Shown one piece after another: positions 1 to 11,600 of a stretch of DNA of 64,000 nt. The notes beneath the pieces are model-generated. The model was not told the DNA's origin and searched no databases. It saw only the letters and a list, made by a program, of their open reading frames with translations. The stretch's first letter is position 1. Each line of letters starts with the position of its first letter. A program made the position numbers and the translations under genes. This DNA is from Whitmania pigra (lineage: Eukaryota; Annelida; Clitellata; Hirudinida; Haemopidae), in assembly GCA_021613335.1 (NCBI GenBank), contig JAJTWR010000278.1, forward strand, positions 1,071,501 through 1,135,500. The letters are read 5' to 3'.

Positions 1-1165
1 TTGCCACTGTTGGATGATGTTGCGGGCCACCGACCTTTTGACATCCTTGAGAGACGCTGGGATCCAGCGGTCTATCTGATCCCTTGCAGTGGCGGCTTTT
101 GCCAGAGCATCGGCCTTCTCATTGCCAGGGATTCCAACGTGAGCAGGAACCCAGACGAGCGTGACCTTTTTGCCGCTCTCCAGGATATCTGAAATTAGAA
201 ACTGGGTTTTCTTAATGTCAGGAGCATCATTATTGCGATCCTTTAGTTCCTCTAAAGCACTAAGCGAATCGCTCAGAAAAACTATATCAAAGGTCTCCCC
301 CTGATAGGAGTTCTTCACGTGAATCAGACAGTTCTTAATGGCTGCTAGTTCGACAGAACTTATTCAGCTGTGACTTCATGTCCTGAGGCTTCATTTCACG
401 TTTTTCTTCGGGATCTGGATCCCTATTCCTGCCTTGTTGTCCGTCGTCTTCGAGGCATCCGTATAACAAAGGAGACTTCCCTGGAGATCCCATATCTTTT
501 CCATTGCTACCAGCTTCTTCAGAGGATCGTCGGATGTTAAGGAAAGATTCGAGGTATCAATCAGGTTTCCTCAGTCTCCCAGTAGAAATTGTGGGAGTTT
601 CCTCTTCGATATCTCCTAGGATGTCTGCCGGAAAAAGAGACTCGACTTTCTCGACTTTAAGAGATTACGGGGTTGTCTCTTCTCGTTTCTTCATCTTGAA
701 GTGGAGCCTAGCCTGGACTTGGACTTTTTGCCGTCTGAAATGAAGTATTTAGATTTAACTGATTCATTTTTAATGGCAATAGACCTGAGGGCGTGGTTTG
801 CCATGAGCTTCTTACGACGTAGGTCGAGGGGAAGCTCAACGCATTCCACTAGTAGAGACGAGGCACAAGTCCCTCATGCCACCACAGCAGATCTTCAGCG
901 CTTGGTACTGAAGCCTGTCGTAGCCATAGTCGAGGACGTAGCGTATAGTGGCTCTGTAGACTTGTAAAAAGTGGATTTGCTAGCACCCCATGAGCTTCCC
1001 GAGATAGCTCTCATTGCATTGACTCTTTTCAAGCAACGTGTCTTGACAGCCTCTGCGTGAGCAGACCAACTTAGTTTTGAGTCTCGGACGATTCCTAAGA
1101 AGGTGGCCGTTGGATTTCTTCCTTTCCGATGCGAAGTCTGATGTTTGACCGGTCCCCCATTTACA
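1..1165 (-). mobile_element. Non-LTR retrotransposon (LINE) fragment: RT C-terminus and RNase H
   Basis: Read on the minus strand, 1165-500 gives the end of a reverse transcriptase (a 'FLGI..D.KLSW..H' thumb-like stretch) with stops and frameshifts. Positions 480-1 give an RNase H domain with the catalytic 'YTDAS' segment near 450 and 'LVWVPAHVGIPGNEKADA' near 150-110. The element runs off the left edge, so its 3' end is not seen, and it is truncated at 5'. The same family recurs at 22690-23640, 25115-25545, 36990-37290, 48240-49461 and 50941-51886. It is dead: no intact frame remains. RNase H downstream of the RT is typical of I/Jockey-like clades; I do not assign the clade. Confidence 0.8.
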
Positions 1166-1261
1166 CTTTGTAGAAGTGAAAGGGAAAAATAAAAGAACTA
1201 TTATAATTTGACAAAAGGTTTTATTTATAAGGTCTGTTGCTAACTGGAAATGAAGTATATG

Positions 1262-1440
1262 CAGTGGAACCCACTTATCTTGACCTCGGTTAACTCGCCA
1301 ACACTAATAAATAGATGTTTTGAAATGGAACCGCAGCATTCCATTTTTGTCTAATCATTTTCTCATCGGTTATGTCAATTCTTTTGTGTCGACGAACCCT
1401 ATTATCTGGAGTACAAAAGAGCCAATTCGCTATTTTACAT
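1262..1440 (+). mobile_element. Tigger/pogo-like terminal fragment, split by a hAT insertion
   Basis: Begins with the terminus 'CAGTGGAACCCACTTATC' followed by a run that recurs in the Tigger derivatives at 6813 and, inverted, at 13301. The fragment is interrupted at 1440 by the hAT element at 1441-2488. Comparable but weak sequence resumes at 2489. No transposase coding is left. Confidence 0.6.
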
Positions 1441-2488
1441 CAGTGGTCCCCAACCTTTTTATCGCCGCGGACCGGTCAATGTTTGATAATTTTACCGCGG
1501 CCCACTCGGGGGGAGGGAAGTATATTTTAGATCGTTTTGATTTAATAACGTTAATTTAATTGTATTTACACACACCTTCAAAATACCTGAGCTTGTTTCT
1601 TTGCAACGAGACAGTTCCATCTGGGGTAATCGGAGACAATGACATCCGAAGTGTGCTTATGTCCAGTTTATTCCGTTGTTTTGTTTTGGTTGCTGTCACT
1701 GCAGAAAACCCCGCTTCACAAAGATAGGATACTGGAAATGGCAATAGAGAATTAAGTGATGTGGTTGCAATCTCAGGGTATTCCGCCATGACTTTAATCC
1801 AGAACACCGATTATCTGAAATGCAGTTTTAAGGACGTCGTCATTAGCAATCTCCAGCAGTTATTCTTCTTGCACAGACATGCTAGATTCGCCTGGTTTGT
1901 TGACAAATAGGTCGCGGATCCATTCCTTACCAGTTCGTGGGTCTTTTGTTGTTGGGAAGTAAAGCTCGAACTCTTTTAAAAGCAAAGACAGGTGATCCGT
2001 AATCAACTTGGAGAATGAATGATCAGGTTCAGTCTTGCATAAAATCTCTCTGCTAATGTTTGAAACAAAAAATGCCTCTGTTCACGCATTTTCCCCACAA
2101 CTCCAGTTTGGCTTTAAATGCAGCTACTTTGTCTGCCAAATTAAAACATTTTCCCCTGAATATGTCACACAGGTAAGCTAGTTTTGCGACCCATACCTTG
2201 TCACCGCAATGTTTTGGCAACACGACTTCTGTTCTGAGATAAATCTTTGCAATGGCTCTTGCAATTCAAATACTATGGTTAGCGATTTGCCTCTGGATAG
2301 CCATCTTATTTCTGTGTGTAAGAGCAGGCATCTGTAATCTGCGTTCATCTCTTCACAAAGCTGCTCAAACATGCGCGACTTAAGGGTGCTTTGGTGAGGT
2401 TAGTAACGTTAACACGCTAAGAAAGAGATGAGAGCGGTTGTTCTCAAGCCCTACAAACTCCGCGGACCGGGGGGTTTGGGGACCACTG
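1441..2488 (-). mobile_element. hAT element, ZBED5/GTF2IRD2-like, copy 1
   Basis: Both ends are visible: left 'CAGTGGTCCCCAACC', right ending 'TTTGGGGACCACTG'. They are flanked by a near-perfect 8-bp target duplication (ttttacat 1433-1440, ctttacat 2489-2496). On the minus strand, 2372-1560 encodes pieces of a hAT transposase: '[20 protein letters not shown]' (2360-2300), then the C-terminal dimerisation part with 'YLCEAGFSAVTATKTKQRNK'. Several frameshifts and the short length (1,048 bp) make it an inactive internal-deletion copy. Related copies lie at 3621-4843 and 54119-55174. Confidence 0.85.
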
Positions 2489-2496
2489 CTTTACAT

Positions 2497-3620
2497 GGTT
2501 TACCTAGATCCCTTGGAACAGCAAAATTCCCACTTCATCGTGGCATTTACTCATTGATTGTAGGGCCAACGATTTCATTGTCATTGTCAGGCCTACCCTT
2601 TCGACCTAATGTCAAATAAGTCGATTTGTTAGGAGATTTTTGTGTAAACCATCTGACTGTGAAGCCTAGATTTATCACAACGAGAGGATTAGGCACAGAT
2701 AATAATATTCCTAATGCGTTACATTGGAGAATTTAAAGATGGTTAAACATTTCATCATCCATTTCCCGCGCCTTACAAGATTCCCAATTCAATCATGATC
2801 TCACGCGTCTGCAGTCTGACGCTGGGAGGCCAAAACGTTCTTCTAGAATTCGGAAGGATACTACAACTCTGCTTTTTCCATATCAGTCCCTTAAAACACG
2901 TAAATGGATGCTTACAAATATTAGATGCTATAAGAATAAGTTTAACGAAGTACTAATGTTTTTGAGTTTGGAGAATCCAGGTATTTTCTTTGACTGAGAA
3001 ATGATTCTGTGTTCCAGATTCTGTGTCATGCGCCTTAGGTTTAAATGACGTCAGACGGGATCGGGACTCTAGAGGCGGAGGTCTCTTTTATTAATTAGAG
3101 ATTGTGTTTCATTTCGATCAGGCAAAATTACTCTCACATCGACTTAATTTGTGTTGATATTTCTTGGAGACATACAGTCTGGAGCATTGTTGGCTACTGC
3201 AAGTACTATTAATGGGTCTATATTTTTATGCACTGGTGGACTAAATATCTGTTTTCTTGGATATTTCAACCTACCACTAATTGGGCACCTAGCTCCAGAC
3301 AACAAGATCTAAAAATATTTTTTGACTTCTTTATGGAACATGGTCTCAAGTCATTTGTCAGGAGCGCAATGAGACATGAAAATATCTTTTAGATTAGATT
3401 GCTCTACCATCCGGAACTGTTAATCGTAATCCATTCGAAATAAGTAATATCTTCAGCCTCTACTTTTCATCAGTTTTTACAATTGAAGATGATCCATCCG
3501 AAATAAGTAATATCTTCAACCTCTTCATTAGTTTTTACAAACGAAGATAATGAGAACCCCATAACATCTTGTGATAACCAAGCAGAAATTAACGAAGTCA
3601 CTCCAGATGTTGTGAGGATG
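2497..3620. other. Non-coding stretch with a short local duplication
   Basis: I see no gene or recognisable element here apart from possible continuation of the split Tigger-like repeat to about 2620. A block of roughly 60 bp is imperfectly duplicated at about 3425-3490 and 3490-3550, sharing 'cgaaataagtaatatcttca'. Confidence 0.5.
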
Positions 3621-4843
3621 ACCTTTTTTTTGTAAACAGACGTCGTTAAAAAGTTTCTTTGGAAAAAAGAAAACGCCCACTGAAGAGACAGAAGACATCA
3701 AAGAAACATAAAACTTTTAACAGAGTCCTACTTAAAATATGGATTTGTCGGGGCAGCTTAAATTTGATACAATATATACTCGCGATTGTTTGAACAGCTT
3801 TATGAGGAGATGGACGCAGAGCACAGATGCCTGCTCTTACATACAGAAATAAGATCCAGAGGCAAATCGCTAACCAGAGTATTTGAATTGCGAGAGCCAT
3901 TGCAAAGATTTCTCTCAGAAAAGAAGTCACGGTTGGCAGCACATTTCGGTGACAAGGTATGCAAATGGGTCGCAAAACTAGCTTACCTGTGTGACATATT
4001 CAGCCTGCTCAATAAACTCAATCTGTCTCTTCAGGGAAAAATGACAACTGTTTTCAAGTTGGCAGACAAAGTAGCTGCATTTAAAGCCAAACTGGAGTTG
4101 TGAGAAAAGCGCGCGAACCGAGGCATTTTGGACACGTTTCAAATATTAGCGGGGATTTTATGCGAGACTGAACCTGATCATTCATTCTCCAAGTTGATTA
4201 CGGATCACCTGTCTTTGCTTTTAAAAGAGTTCAAGCGTTACTTCCCAACCACAAAAGACCCACGAACTGGTAAGGAATGGATCCGCGACCCATTTGTCAA
4301 CAAACCAGGCGAATCTAGCATGTCTGTGCAAGAAGATCAGCTGCTGGAGATTGCTTTATTTATTTATTTGATCATAGTCCGTTGCATAACTGAGATGATT
4401 TGGAACTGGAGATTGCTAATGACAGCGTCCTTAAAACTGCGTTCCAGACAACAACTCTACCGGTGTTTTGGATTAAAGTCATTTCGGAACACCCTGAGAT
4501 TGCAACTACAGCATTTAAATCCCTGTTGCCATTTCCGACATCCTATCGTTGTGAAGCGGGGTTTTCTGCAGTGACAGCAACCAAAACAAAACAACGGAAT
4601 AAACTGGACATAAGCAACACACTTCGGGTGTCATTGTCTCCGATTACCCCTAGATGGAAACGTCTCGTTGAAAGAAACAAGCTCAGGGTTTTCATTGATT
4701 TAGTTCTAATGAGTTAAATTTTAAATCACTTTATATTCATTTTTTGTGTATGTATTTTGAAATATAAACAATAAACCCCCCCCGAGCAGGTCGCGGTAAA
4801 ATTACAAAACATAAAAAGGCGATAAAACGGTTGGGGACCACTG
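3621..4843 (+). mobile_element. hAT element, ZBED5/GTF2IRD2-like, copy 2 (pseudogenised transposase)
   Basis: The plus strand carries a decayed transposase in pieces. A short N-terminal part at 3621-3760 includes 'SYLKYGFV', and the BED finger that should follow is missing. A middle part at 3786-4103 has 'RCLLLHTEI' and '[18 protein letters not shown]'. The C-terminal part at 4128-4717 has 'RDPFVNKPGE' and 'RCEAGFSAVTATKTKQRNK'. The 3' terminus is intact, 'TTGGGGACCACTG' at 4831-4843, and matches copies 1 and 3. I cannot find a 5' terminal repeat, so the left boundary is approximate. Confidence 0.75.
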
Positions 4844-5157
4844 ATCTAACACAACATAAATTAATAAACAGGAATCAACACGGATTTATGAGTTGCAGAT
4901 GCACTGTAACAAAAAAAAAACGTTCCATTCTGAAGTCATAACGAACTACATTTACAACCAATATGCTATTAGTTTTTGCCTTTGTAATTATAGTATCACT
5001 CGTTTAATTTTGAAACTGATTAACCCTGAACAACTTATGAAGCGATCGGTGAACTTAGTCTTGCCCAACAAAAGAAATTCACTATACAAAAACTATAAGA
5101 GTGCCCATTCTGAATTTTGAACTTAAATATTAACTTTCTAGGTGCTCTAGAACTAAA

Positions 5158-5360
5158 CTTACAGCTTCTCAACCATCGGAGGTCACCAAACACTTGGCAT
5201 TTGGTCAAAGTTCAACAGCCCATATTTCAAACACTGATCGACCTAAAAATCTAAAATCTTAGTTTTTTTTTAATTTAGTCATCTAGGTTAACAAACGTGG
5301 CAAATTTCAGCAAAACCCAAGAGGATGTCAGATGTGTCGACTTTATAAAAAACAATAGTT
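5158..5360 (+). repeat. Dispersed unclassified repeat, copy A
   Basis: About 200 bp that recurs in the same orientation at 52370-52555. Shared blocks include 'tggcatttgg.caaagttcaac' and 'caaatttcagca' in the same order and spacing. No coding or terminal repeats are evident. The family is not recognised. Confidence 0.6.
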
Positions 5361-5623
5361 CATTTGAGGCCTAATTAATTGCTTTCATTTAATTATTTAT
5401 TCGAGCTCATTTATTTGATCAATAAAAATATACCTACTCAAACATGCTTAAATACAAATAGAAGGCACACGTGCTCTCCATTTCAAATGCAGAAGCCTAA
5501 GTGCAAACGTTCACAACAACATTATTATTATTATTCTATCTGCCCGAAAGCATAATGAAAATATATTCTTTGTTGATCCATTCAACAGCAATTAATAAAC
5601 AGCAAAAAAAAATTTCAAACAGT

Positions 5624-8600
5624 CTATAATTCCTCCTTCTCTGCAACCTTAACTTGGTTGTCTTTATGAGCATCATGATGTAGATTGTCATAACCAACAA
5701 TTCTTCTAATATAATCATTTATAGCTTTGCGACTACTTTTGGCTGAGAATTCCCCCATTTTCTTTTTGTGCTTGATGTATATTATTGCAGGGCAGGCATG
5801 TATCTGAATTTCATTACATTTGTTAGAAGAAAAAACACAAAATAAACCACAAAACACCTCATATAGATGGGCCAATGTTGGGTTTACATCACAATTTACA
5901 GCAGTGATCTTAAAGCCATATAGTTTTTTGGACCATTCTTCTGCGAGTTGGAGCCACAATAACAGAATGTCAAAGTTGTGATTCCATCTATAATAAAACA
6001 ATTTTTGTTTGAAAAATGTTAAAAATGTTATTAAAATTGAATGACTAACTGAAGATTGTAAAAAAGTACTAAATTGGAACCATCATAAGATGACGACATT
6101 TCTTCATCCAAATGGACTATATTACTGCTAATAAACTATATATGTAATTGAAATGACATTAAACATCAATTAAGTAATTATTTAAAAAGCATTATAAAAA
6201 GGCTATGACTTTTTGTAAAACTAATTTGCTTCATCATAAATCAGTGAAATTCTGTCTGACAATGATAACAAAAGATTTAATCCAGTTTAATTTTAATTTT
6301 GAAAGAATGCCATCCCCAACATCAAATTTCTGAATCCTAGTGGAGTTTTCTAGACTAAAATAAGCCTATTAATAAGTGAATTGTGAGGCTAAAGCAGCCA
6401 TATAAGTTTGCTTGTTTTAAACGGGGAGCTACCGCCCCCTGACTTTTGGCCAGATGCAAAAAAAGGTCATAGCAAGTTGTATGAGGGTCTGCCCCCTTTC
6501 GAAAAAGCTGAAATGATGTTGCTGGTTTTAAAAAGTTGTGAATTCACAGCTACAAATAATAAAATGAATATTAATTAAGAAATAATAATTATTAACAATA
6601 AAAGTTTATTTAACCTATACTACACATGATGCAATTTTATGATTTTGTGTAATTATTTGCATTGCTATAGGCATTAAAACAATGTAAAAAAATAATTTAA
6701 AAAATTTAATTGCCAAACTCTGCCCATTTTGGTCAAAAATGTGACCGTTGGTTTAAACTGACGCCAGCTGCAGACGAGTAGGGCATATTTCTTTGATGGT
6801 ATAAATCATGTTGGAGTAGAACCCACTAATCTTGACCTCGGTTAACTTGCCAACCCTATTAATTCGACGCTTTTGAAACGGAACTGCTGAATTCCCCATT
6901 TGTCTTATCATTTTCTCATCACTTATGTCGATGCTTTAATGTCGCCAAAGCCTCATATCTCGAGCACAAAAGAGGGTCACATTTGCCACGTTACATCGAT
7001 TATATCAACCCCTTGACTAATCGCCGACTTTGAAGTGGAACCCCCAAATTCCCACGTTGTTGTATTTTATCATCTGTTATGTTGATTCTTCTATTTCGCC
7101 AAACCCAATTCACTCCTATTGATTTGCCGTGCATCTGCAGAATTGGGCGAAAAATCAAGCCTTGCGGATGCTATCTTGGAAGAGGAGGCACAGGAGTTAG
7201 TCATCAAAGTCCAGGAATTCCGAGATTACATAAGCATCAAGAAAGACATTACTGATGGTGTAATCACCCATGAAGACATTGTATCAAGAGTACAGTCAGC
7301 ACAGGCGAGCATATCTGCATGGCGTAATGTCAAAAAATATGAAGAAGATGTGGACAAAGATTTGAAATCAATTCCCTCTGCTGGTGAGATGGTAGAAATG
7401 CGACAGTATAGTTATTTTGTAGGAGATGAAACTGTTTTGGACAACATCAATAATATTGAAGCACTTGTTTTCAAGCAGACTGTTAAACGAAAAAAGCAAC
7501 AAAGCACTTTAGATTTTGTAAAGAAACTATAGTAACATTGTAATATCTGTGCTTTAAGAGTTAAGCTTTGTATGCGCTTTAAGACACCGTGGATACCTCC
7601 AGAATAAACTTAAAATTTAATAAAATGAATTAAGTTAATATTTACCAGAAATCCAATGTTTTACGAACATCAGTTTAAACTGACACCAGCCGGATATGGG
7701 TTAATCTGATCCGGGTTTTTATCAAGTCCACTGGCAACACTGAATATACTGGTAGTTCTTGTTATTACACATGGGTTCTGGTAAAAGACTTAACGATATC
7801 AAAAAAGGACAATAAAGACTTTAATATGTCAATATCAGTGATTTCTAGGACGGCTAATCATTATAGAAAGTTGTAAAACGTTGAGTGATCCTGAAATTTA
7901 TGGAAAAAAGATTTCTGAGGAGTTTATTTAAGTTCAACATAAATCGTTATCCAGCTAAACTGGGCAAAACAGATGGTGGATTTGGAGATGAACTGGATTC
8001 TGTTACTTTCTCTGATGAAAAGAAATTGAATAGTCCAGATGACTAAAAATATTATTGGCATGATTGTCAGAGGGCCCCAAAAATATTTTGAAAAAAATTT
8101 TTGAAGGTAGCTCAGTGATAGTCTGGGCCGAATTTCCTGTCATATTCAATGCATAAAAAGTTATAGTCAAAAAAGTAACTTGGCCAAAATTATGCATACT
8201 TTTGAATGGCACGAATAATATTTTAGCCTTTGAGGAGATAAGAGAGCCCATTGAGGTTGACCATCTCAGACTTGGATGGAACCACATCGATAGGTGGTCC
8301 ATGGCAAATGCACCAGCCAAAACAGCCATGATAATCCAGGAGAGAAGGAGGCAGATGGAGACAGAAAGAATCGTCTTAGCAGTGCAACAAAACTAACAAG
8401 CCCAATGGACAGCATGAGATGAGGTCCTCCAAAGATCTGTCACATGGAAGTACATTTGTCCCTCCATTTGGCAATCATGATCAGATCAGTCCCTTCGCAG
8501 ACCAATTTGCAGAAGTGGAAGATAGACACCAGCTGCAAACTCTGTGAATGAGACAAATCCACATTCAAGTTGACTTTGTCGTGGGTCATGCTCCTGCATA

Positions 8601-11600
8601 AATATAGCAGCTCATCATAAAGATATCCATTTTAGAAACTTCTTTGTCATCTTCAGCAACATCCTCAACTTCAATTTCAAAGCCATCATCATCTTGGTCA
8701 ACTTCATTAGCCTTAAACAAAAGTTCCATTAAGTTTGTTGCAAGGGTCTTTGACATCAAACTCATCATGGGACTCATAAAGGAAGTCTGCCAATTCAAAA
8801 ATTTAATCGGATGGGCCAGCTCTGGATCTTTGTAAGACTTGAATTTTGAGTCACAATCTTCCCAATGGGGGTGTTTAAATCTCTCAACTTCTTCAATGTG
8901 AATGCTATTATGTTTTCAGCTAGGACGAGGTCAGTATCTTCTTGATAAAAATATCGCACTGCAATTTCAAGAGGAACAAGAGCATCACAAAGGTCTTTAA
9001 TCGACCACTTCTTGGTCATTCAGGTTAAACTGCTGATCAATCTGTAGCATTAAAATTTTCACTTCTAATCCACCTCTTAAAAACATTGTAGCATTTCCAA
9101 AACACTAATTGATCGTGTTTTACAGTCCAGTAAAAGATCCTTTTCTTTACCAATGTTTCTATGTTTTGAGGTTTCAAATTTACATCGTTACAGACAGGAG
9201 ATTTTCAAAATACTTTAACAATTTTCCTGACTTTGCAATAATTTCCTTAAGCTTATGAACAAAATTTGATAACTTGTCTTCGGTCAATTCTTCATAATCA
9301 AAATCATCATTTTCCTCTTCTTGAAAATCAAACTCTTCAATTTCCTCATCTGTGTTGTCCTCTACTCATCTACTTTAATTTTGAAAAATGTGTTTTGCTT
9401 AAATTTGCTGGATTATGTTAGATATTCTATGATCTTTATTGTTGTGCAGCCATTAACGCTTGTAAAAATGTTTGTCATGTTTTTCAGCAATAAATTTAAA
9501 GCTTTAATAGAAACAGCTAGGTTAAATTTTTTATGCAGTAAAAACGAATTTTTGATGAGGTGAACTTTTTCAAAATCTAAATCAAATGTCATTTTACTTG
9601 TTCATCAATTTATGATGCAGGAACAAAAGAGTTCCATAAAAGTCATAACCCTAACGAACACTTTTCCAAACCTGCATGAGAACAGACTTTTCATTATTTT
9701 TCTGTAATGATAAATTTATCTCAAAGAATTTAATAAATTCCTTTGCTCTTGAGAGGCTTTTATCATTTTTGCATTCGAAAATCTGTTACAATAACAATTG
9801 CAAATGCAGTGTCCTCGTAGTAAGTGATATGAAGTGTCACACTAGAAAAAAGAGGCTAGCACTAGTCCTACATAGATTCTAATTTGTAATCATTATTATT
9901 TACAACAAATATTTATTAAATGAAAGTGATGAATCAATTAAATGATATCAAGTTATCTTTTATTATTCTGTTCATTATTAAATTAACCTTTTTGCCTTCA
10001 TGATAAATCAAAATAGATGGAAAGGTGTTAACTTCCTCTTCTTGGCAAAGATTACTCTGAGTTAAGCAATTTACCTAGGCAATTTAAGTATTAAGATATT
10101 CTTAATAGAAAAGTTAGAGCATTTGTAGTGATTCAAAATCATATTAAAAAGCATTACACGTGATATTGTTAATGCTTTTGAATGCACAAACATCTTCCGG
10201 AGCTCAATCCACTCTTCTATAAAACTGCGGTAAGGACATGATGTGTTAAAGAACAACACAAAGTGTGTTTTGTATTTGATCTCATATCTAAAATTTGATA
10301 AGTTCAACTCAAATTCATTTCCAAAAGCCCCTTCATCTGCAACAAATTATTATTAATATTAGGTGTTAGAAGTTTCTGTGTTTATCAGATTACCAATTTC
10401 CTCACCCACAGTCTCTTCTGAATTTAAATTAGATTCTTTGATGCTTATTATAGATTTTATCAAATTTTTTAATGAATCATAATCCCTTTCACCATAATAC
10501 TGAGATATCTACAAGTCCACAAAAAATGCAATTAAAGGAGTCCTTTTCCAAATTAATAATTAAAACTAATTTTTTCATTTTAATATGTATCAAGTAATCA
10601 ACAGAATTCAAGATCAGTAAAACTAACAACATCTCCATCCTTGAATATTACTAAAGAAGGATATCCTCTGATACCCTGATCCTTGCAAATGGCTCTGTGC
10701 TTTATGCAATCAACCTTTATGTTTAATAACAGTTTAGTGCTAAAATTTATAAATAATGCAATAAGTCTGCAAAAGTCTTTTCACAAAAAATCACTATGAA
10801 ACTATGATGATAAACAATATCTATGGACATCATATCACTTCAGTTGCACAGAGTTTTGCCTAGCAATGGGACAAAAATTTTAAAAAAAATTTAAATTTCA
10901 ACAAAAATCAGACTTAGTCCAATTCTGAAATTGAGCAACAATTGGTTTTCTAAGCTATCAATATACTGATGATACCCAAATATATGGGTCTTGGAAACCA
11001 CAGGATGTGCCTTGTCTTGCCCCACATGGCAAACTGCTTCAATGATGCTACACTCTGGACAAGATAGAGACCATGTTGTTACATTCTCCTTCCTAACTCA
11101 CATTTATCCCATCAATTCATCTATCAGAAGTCATTATCACTCCATCCGTGATGATTGTTCACTTAAAATATGTACTTAAAGAAATAAATGCTGGATTGTC
11201 AAAATCAGTCATCAGGAAGAATGGACAAACAAAATTTCAATTGAGCCTTAAACTAGCAGTTTTTCCCCAAACTCAAACTCCACAAATCAACAGCCTGGCA
11301 AAACATCCAGAACACCACAGCATTTGTGCAGCATCAACATCTACTCAAAGGCCATACTTTTGCAGGGCATATCCTTGCTGCAATGAATTCATCCCTCCTG
11401 CTTCATCTCATTCATCATTTCTTAGTTAATATTACATTCCTAGTTCACACTGTGGTTTTGTTGTAATAAAGTGTTGAATTTAAGTTGTCTTCAGCTGCAT
11501 ATGGAAGGAGCTTCCTTGTAATGAGCAAGTGATGCAAACTCTTTCTAAGTATGATATTCATAGCATTCACTTGTAAAACCTGTTAGACACTGCTTTATAT

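Noticed and set aside
6262..6345. Alternative candidate missing exon (minus, 'FDVGDGILSKLKLNW')
   Set aside because: It weakly resembles the strand before a thioredoxin active site, but there is no good donor with the required length, so it is not included in the gene model.
7119..7532. Host gene of 137 aa
   Set aside because: Sequence and C-terminus are those of a Tigger-type transposase, and it sits directly behind a Tigger terminus with the core deleted.
9321..9563. Candidate missing exon (minus strand 'LDFEKVHLIKNSFLLHKK')
   Set aside because: The available acceptor does not fit the required phase and no thioredoxin signature follows.
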